Part shown: positions 7,601 through 10,300 of the stretch, piece by piece
How the letters are laid out: every line of letters begins with the position of its first letter
How positions within the stretch are numbered: the stretch's first letter is position 1
NCBI GenBank assembly: GCA_023249255.1
Contig: JAHFCY010000111.1
Coordinates: 1 to 10,300, forward strand
Length of the DNA stretch: 10,300 nt
From: Candidatus Lindowiibacteriota bacterium
Lineage (GTDB): Bacteria; Lindowbacteria; 2-12-FULL-62-27
Direction of reading: 5' to 3'
The notes under the pieces: model-generated
Databases searched by the model: none
What the model saw: only the letters and a program-made list of their open reading frames with translations
What the model was told of the DNA's origin: nothing
Translations under genes and position numbers: made by a program

Positions 7601-7807
7601 GTTATCCTTCAAAAATATGCGAACGCCGGATCGCAAGTCTATCGGACCGATCTCATGGGCGCGATCATGGCCGAGGCGTGGCCCGACGGAAGATTTTCGG
7701 TGACGCCGGCCCTGGCGACGCCGATCCCGGACATCACCGAGCAAACCGAATCGGACACCGACGTCGAGGAACGTTCGGCGTTGAAAAGCGAGGGCGCGGG
7801 TCTCTGA
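4631..7807 (+). CDS. comEC: ComEC/Rec2-type DNA uptake channel with degenerate MBL domain
   Basis: ComEC forms the inner-membrane channel that brings single-stranded DNA into the cytoplasm during natural transformation. The 1058-residue product has the family order: N-terminal membrane helices (about 38-138), a DUF4131/OB-like region (about 160-260, with NPGGFDYKRHL), the Competence membrane domain (about 290-700) and a C-terminal metallo-beta-lactamase-like domain (about 730-1030). The channel motif usually reading HLLAVSGLH appears as SWLLVVAGAH (H328 kept, the earlier His replaced by W320), and the later PPTVRAFIM keeps R373. In the C-terminal domain the usual GQGD is ADGS (about 740-743), and the usual THxDxDHIGG is TSLKPSNIGG (793-802), so the metal-binding His and Asp residues are gone. 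The usual HHGS is SHGS (950-953); D924 of GGD remains. The protein is longer than most ComEC proteins (roughly 750-850 residues), partly through extra sequence after the first helices and around 500-545. It starts at GTG 4631, overlapping the nuclease stop by four bases. ComEC identity is strong; whether it works in transformation is not shown. Confidence 0.9.
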   Translation: MTPEARAGGTNRPARRAGETVGVFLKLIFTKIVEYLEVCALPYLAGIASAVAFELTIPAGLWKAFEAIGVIVTVALLYAPIAILHAAHIRNLKKRRTDASILFFLEDGLFEHRNTLGLAVMAAVLSFVFGIVNYNFAVDTSDPHHLARYVVKPWESNPVALEGKIIREPEFRDFNVWLYIQPTVVDRQPVSKGLVLVKVARTVEGFEDFEYGQYVRVRGQLREPDPATNPGGFDYKRHLNNRNIFAVMSVNKTENIEDLGRKESNALFDVSLWVKKRFLAIMKQTLPYPQSSFQGAIIYGLRVGVPQEQLFEFKWAGMSWLLVVAGAHLLMVYLTLKMILESVRPNPKLAFCALFVLLMIFLILTGINPPTVRAFIMIMLYEFTRVFLGQDVRAAVRSAIGIAAYLLLASHFFPFFSPLIIFEPTVTLSFGAVLSLVYLSRPIEHLLRRHCYGLTSVVILAGLATSLTAMSVLRPPTMSVLAAQQAPIWITMIVLAALTCRLNNRYRGQYRFDQIYLGYNDASMFQGWRRWIHPTFLTYNRLPGWILAFAGAQVAIQFGMMLPLSSWYFQRSPVGGFLANVIAFPTLGVIIQVGLIAVLAGMIPVIGLKLAFLLNAADFLGIQLLMKLAHYSKVVFPYPMAMKPTGLQILLYYLILFGLILYDRIFYAGPQGYLTLKEVLDQKVILTKRPVYARIRSWLATPRRKQLFAAASIFICGSMAMGMARGRTLDHLKVVVLELADGSGTIIETPGGRRILVDAGKVDSRGMFDVGERTVAPILLAEQIERLDAVVVTSLKPSNIGGMPFILENFTVGAVLVPFDPAVFLGEDTFTSKIYARLGGYSSGGSGTKHAIETVERMRGIVRERHIPVARIKAGDVLLRGGGIDIDVLNPDSEPVETDENVMGNNCAVLRLKFGPNTLILGGDIDAEGEANVLKELGPDARASFVLIPSHGSADAGDDSFIAAIRPAHAAVQYKAPPWRRAEEGKDPVTVILQKYANAGSQVYRTDLMGAIMAEAWPDGRFSVTPALATPIPDITEQTESDTDVEERSALKSEGAGL

Positions 7808-7813
7808 AGATTC

Positions 7814-8668
7814 ATGGACAAAGCCAAGCTTAAAGAGCTGATTGCCCGCATCGAGAAACTGCCGACCCTGCCGGTCGTCGTTTCGCGCATCAACGCGATG
7901 GTGCAGAATCCCAAGACGTCCGCGAAGGAGGTCGGCGCGGCCATCGCATCCGATCCGTCGCTGTCAGCCAAGGTTCTCCGGCTCGTCAACTCCGCCTATT
8001 TCGGATTCCCGTCTCAAATTTCTTCCGTGACGCACGCAACGACCATCCTCGGATTCAACGCGATTCAGAATCTCGCGCTCAGCGCCACCGTCTTTCAGAT
8101 GTTCGGAGAGGGCGGCGCCGAGGATCTCTTCGACCGCCGGCGTTTCTGGGAACATTCCCTTGGCGTCGGCGTGATTTCGCGTATTCTTGCGGAAAAATCG
8201 CGCTACCCCGACCGCGAGGAGGCGTTCACGGCCGGCCTGATCCATGACGTCGGAAAAATCGTTCTGGACCAGTTCGTGCATGAGGATTTCATGGCGGTGA
8301 TGAACAAGGTCCGCGCCGAGGACTGTCTCCTCTACGAAGCCGAATCGGCCCTGCTCGGCCTGACCCACGCCAATGTCGGCTACATCCTGGCGCAGAAATG
8401 GAACCTCCCCAAAAAACTTCAGGACCCGCTCTCGTACCATCACACCGTCGGCCTCTCAAAATACAATCCCCAACTCACCTCGATCATCCACGTCGCCGAC
8501 ATTTTCTGCCGCGCGTTCAAAATCGGACATGGCGGCGACAACAAAATCCCCTCGCTGGACAAATCCAATGTCCTCGAGCTGAAACTCGCGCCGCCCGACA
8601 TCGAACAGCTCCGGGACCAGACGGAAAAAGAAATCGAGAAGGCCGAAGTGTTTCTGGAGATGATGTGA
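7814..8668 (+). CDS. HDOD domain signalling protein with intact HD site
   Basis: The 284-residue protein is an almost pure HDOD domain (PF08668), a helical output or scaffold domain related to HD phosphohydrolases and often found with two-component or cyclic-dinucleotide signalling. The opening LPTLPVVVSRI and the segment with LRLVNSAYFG and SVTHATTILGF (about residues 16-85) are typical of HDOD. Unlike many HDOD proteins it keeps a full set of candidate metal ligands: H114 (WEHS), H144-D145 (GLIHDVGK), H185 (THANVG), H209/H210 (YHH) and D229 (HVADIF). This pattern resembles active HD and HD-GYP enzymes, so hydrolase activity is possible, though no HD-GYP motif is seen. It has no membrane segment and is presumably cytoplasmic. 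It starts six bases after the ComEC stop behind a weak GAAG (7806-7809) and is followed one base later by a histidine kinase gene, a common type of partner. Confidence 0.9.
   Translation: MDKAKLKELIARIEKLPTLPVVVSRINAMVQNPKTSAKEVGAAIASDPSLSAKVLRLVNSAYFGFPSQISSVTHATTILGFNAIQNLALSATVFQMFGEGGAEDLFDRRRFWEHSLGVGVISRILAEKSRYPDREEAFTAGLIHDVGKIVLDQFVHEDFMAVMNKVRAEDCLLYEAESALLGLTHANVGYILAQKWNLPKKLQDPLSYHHTVGLSKYNPQLTSIIHVADIFCRAFKIGHGGDNKIPSLDKSNVLELKLAPPDIEQLRDQTEKEIEKAEVFLEMM
8656..8659 (+). promoter_or_regulatory. Ribosome binding site of the histidine kinase gene inside the HDOD gene end
   Basis: GGAG lies ten bases before the ATG at 8670 and within the last codons of the HDOD gene, whose stop ends at 8668. 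The one-base gap and internal binding site support co-translation of the two signalling proteins. Confidence 0.45.
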
Positions 8669-8669
8669 G

Positions 8670-10300
8670 ATGACCAAACCCGCGGCCGATACAGACCTTG
8701 CGCTCGGAGAACTCGCGCGAAAACTGGAGTCGCTCTTTGACGAGGCCGAAGCGCTGTGTGATCTCGGATTTGCGGCGAATCCCGACACGGATGTCCGCGT
8801 CGGCGCGCTGTCCGTCACCGAACGCATCACCCGCCTGATCGACCGGTTCCGCCAGCGGCTCGACGCGCAGACCGAGACGGCGCGCCTTCAGCAGGACGCG
8901 CTGGACGAAGTTTCCAAAAGCAAGGACGAAATCAGCAATCTGCGCGATCTGTCCACGGCCATCTCGCTGGCTCAGACGCGCGAGGAAATCGTCGAGCTTC
9001 TCCTCAAGATGATTCGCGACAAAATTTTCAATTTCGGCGCGGCCGCGCTGTATCAGGGGACGGATGAAATCGGATTTGAGCGGGCCGGGGACTGGGACGC
9101 GACCGGGGACGATCTGCGGGAAATCGAGCGGCAGAAAAACGCAGGGTTCATGAACTGGGTCCTGCGGTCGCACACGCCGATGGTCATGCCGGCCGAGGGA
9201 AAATATCCGACGGCGATGTACGTGCCGATGAAAGTCGGCAACCGCGTGACCGGCGTGCTCCTTCTTCTCACGGTACGGGCCGTCGACGAATTCACGCAGT
9301 CCGACCAGGACCGGCTCTCGCTTCTCTGCTCCCAGGCGGCCGTTGCGCTTGAGAACGCCCGGCTTGTCAATCAGATCATCGAGATGAAACAGTACAATGA
9401 AAATATCGTTCTCAGCCTCACCAGCGGACTTCTGGCCGTCGACCTTTCCGGCCGCGTGACCACCGTCAATCCAGCGGGCCTCGCCATCCTCGACATGGCC
9501 GGGCCGGAGATCATCGGCCGGTCCATGTCCGAGTTTGCGCCGCTGGCCGAATTTTCGAAGCTTCTCGACGACACGCTTGCCACCGGCGCGGTTCGACGAA
9601 ATGTCGAGCTGACGGCTCTGTTCGGCGAAAAAAAACTGGTTCTTGGGGCGAGCGTATCTCCGATTCTGGCGGAAGACGACAGCGTCTGCGGCGCGCTGGG
9701 AATTTTCGCCGACCTGACGCCGATCAAGATTTTGGAACAGCAGGTCAGGCGGACAGACCGGCTGGCCGTGGTCGGACAGCTGGCGGCCGGCGCGGCCCAC
9801 GAAATCCGAAATCCGCTTTCGGCCATCCGCGGCACGATCCAGCTTCTGAACCGCAAACTTCAAAAAATGCCCGACACCGAGCCGATCCTGGCGAAAACAA
9901 AATCGGTCATTGAGGAAGTCGACCGGATCAACCGCATCGTTGGCGGGATGATGGACATGTCCAAGGAAGGCGCCCTCCAGCTCGTCCGCACCTCCATCAA
10001 TGCGCTCCTTCAGGACGTCGGCTACATCGTCGAGGGAAATTTCAAAGAGGCGGGCGTGGAGCTGGAATTTCAACTGGGGGAGGGACTGCCCGAGGTCCAT
10101 GTCGATCCGGCCGAGATGAAACAGGTGTTTCTCAATCTCTATCAGAATGCCTTGCAAGCCATGAAAGATAATGGAAAACTGGTGGTCAGGTCGGTCCTGA
10201 CCAAAGACGCGGTGACCGGGAACTGGATCCGTGTTGACGTTCAGGATTCCGGGTGCGGTATTGACGAAAAACATCTGGAAAAAATTTTCGCGCCATTTTA
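8670..10300 (+). CDS. Soluble GAF-PAS sensor histidine kinase, NtrB-like (cut by right edge)
   Basis: The frame is open from ATG 8670 to the window edge (543 codons and two bases). The domain order is: a helical, probably coiled-coil N-terminus (about 8-92); GAF (about 93-235, ending QAAVALENARL); PAS (about 240-350, with GLLAVDLSGRVTTVNPAG); HisKA with the phospho-acceptor H377 in AAHEIRNPLSAIRG; and HATPase_c with the N box around 482-498 (MKQVFLNLYQNALQAM) and the G1 box DSGCGID at about 525-531, ending in the F box (IFAPF) where the window stops. All kinase residues visible are intact. No membrane helices are present, so it should sense an internal signal through GAF or PAS. The histidine region resembles NtrB, AtoS and ZraS kinases, which usually act on NtrC-type sigma-54 activators; no response regulator is in the window. 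It follows the HDOD gene by one base, suggesting a shared signalling pathway. Confidence 0.93.
   Translation, partial: MTKPAADTDLALGELARKLESLFDEAEALCDLGFAANPDTDVRVGALSVTERITRLIDRFRQRLDAQTETARLQQDALDEVSKSKDEISNLRDLSTAISLAQTREEIVELLLKMIRDKIFNFGAAALYQGTDEIGFERAGDWDATGDDLREIERQKNAGFMNWVLRSHTPMVMPAEGKYPTAMYVPMKVGNRVTGVLLLLTVRAVDEFTQSDQDRLSLLCSQAAVALENARLVNQIIEMKQYNENIVLSLTSGLLAVDLSGRVTTVNPAGLAILDMAGPEIIGRSMSEFAPLAEFSKLLDDTLATGAVRRNVELTALFGEKKLVLGASVSPILAEDDSVCGALGIFADLTPIKILEQQVRRTDRLAVVGQLAAGAAHEIRNPLSAIRGTIQLLNRKLQKMPDTEPILAKTKSVIEEVDRINRIVGGMMDMSKEGALQLVRTSINALLQDVGYIVEGNFKEAGVELEFQLGEGLPEVHVDPAEMKQVFLNLYQNALQAMKDNGKLVVRSVLTKDAVTGNWIRVDVQDSGCGIDEKHLEKIFAPF

Noticed and set aside
6344-7744. Minus-strand open frame of 466 codons opposite comEC
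   Set aside because: It is antisense to the MBL domain, has a biased Arg/His/Asp composition and no motif, and no ribosome binding site was noticed.
8517-10274. Long minus-strand open frame (585 codons) opposite the HDOD end and the histidine kinase
   Set aside because: It lies antisense to a kinase with intact H, N, G1 and F boxes, and its translation is Arg/Asp/His-rich without recognisable motifs. In GC-rich DNA such mirror frames are common.

Overview
This is a densely coded, GC-rich bacterial stretch. One partial gene runs leftward from position 868. Five closely packed genes run rightward from 989 to the right edge. No RNA genes, insertion sequences, CRISPR repeats or phage genes were seen. 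The mix of genes (a membrane pyrophosphatase, a ComEC-type DNA channel with competence-type domains, an HDOD signalling protein and an NtrB-like soluble histidine kinase) suggests a Gram-negative bacterium, perhaps from a deltaproteobacterial-type or poorly cultured phylum. The lineage cannot be fixed from the sequence alone.

Layout. Minus strand 868 to 1: the N-terminal 289 codons of hppA, a membrane ion-pumping pyrophosphatase, cut by the left edge. 869 to 988: a 120-base divergent intergenic region holding any promoters. Plus strand: 989-1189, a 66-residue single-membrane-span protein of unknown function; 1173-4634, a 1153-residue protein with two complete RecB/AddB-like PD-(D/E)XK nuclease modules, each with its own four-cysteine Fe-S signature, the first split by about 490 residues of helical sequence; 4631-7807, a long ComEC-type DNA uptake channel whose C-terminal metallo-beta-lactamase domain has lost most metal-binding residues; 7814-8668, an HDOD protein with an intact HD metal site; and 8670 to the right edge, a GAF-PAS histidine kinase cut within its ATPase domain.

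The plus-strand genes look like one operon: junctions are -17, -4, +6 and +1 bases. The most interesting reading (inference) is that the tandem nuclease and the ComEC protein work together in DNA uptake. The channel's own nuclease-like domain appears metal-dead, and a protein with two apparently intact nuclease sites is translated in coupling with it. It could degrade the non-transported strand, or process the incoming one. The HDOD and kinase genes downstream may link this locus to a regulatory circuit, or may simply share its transcript.
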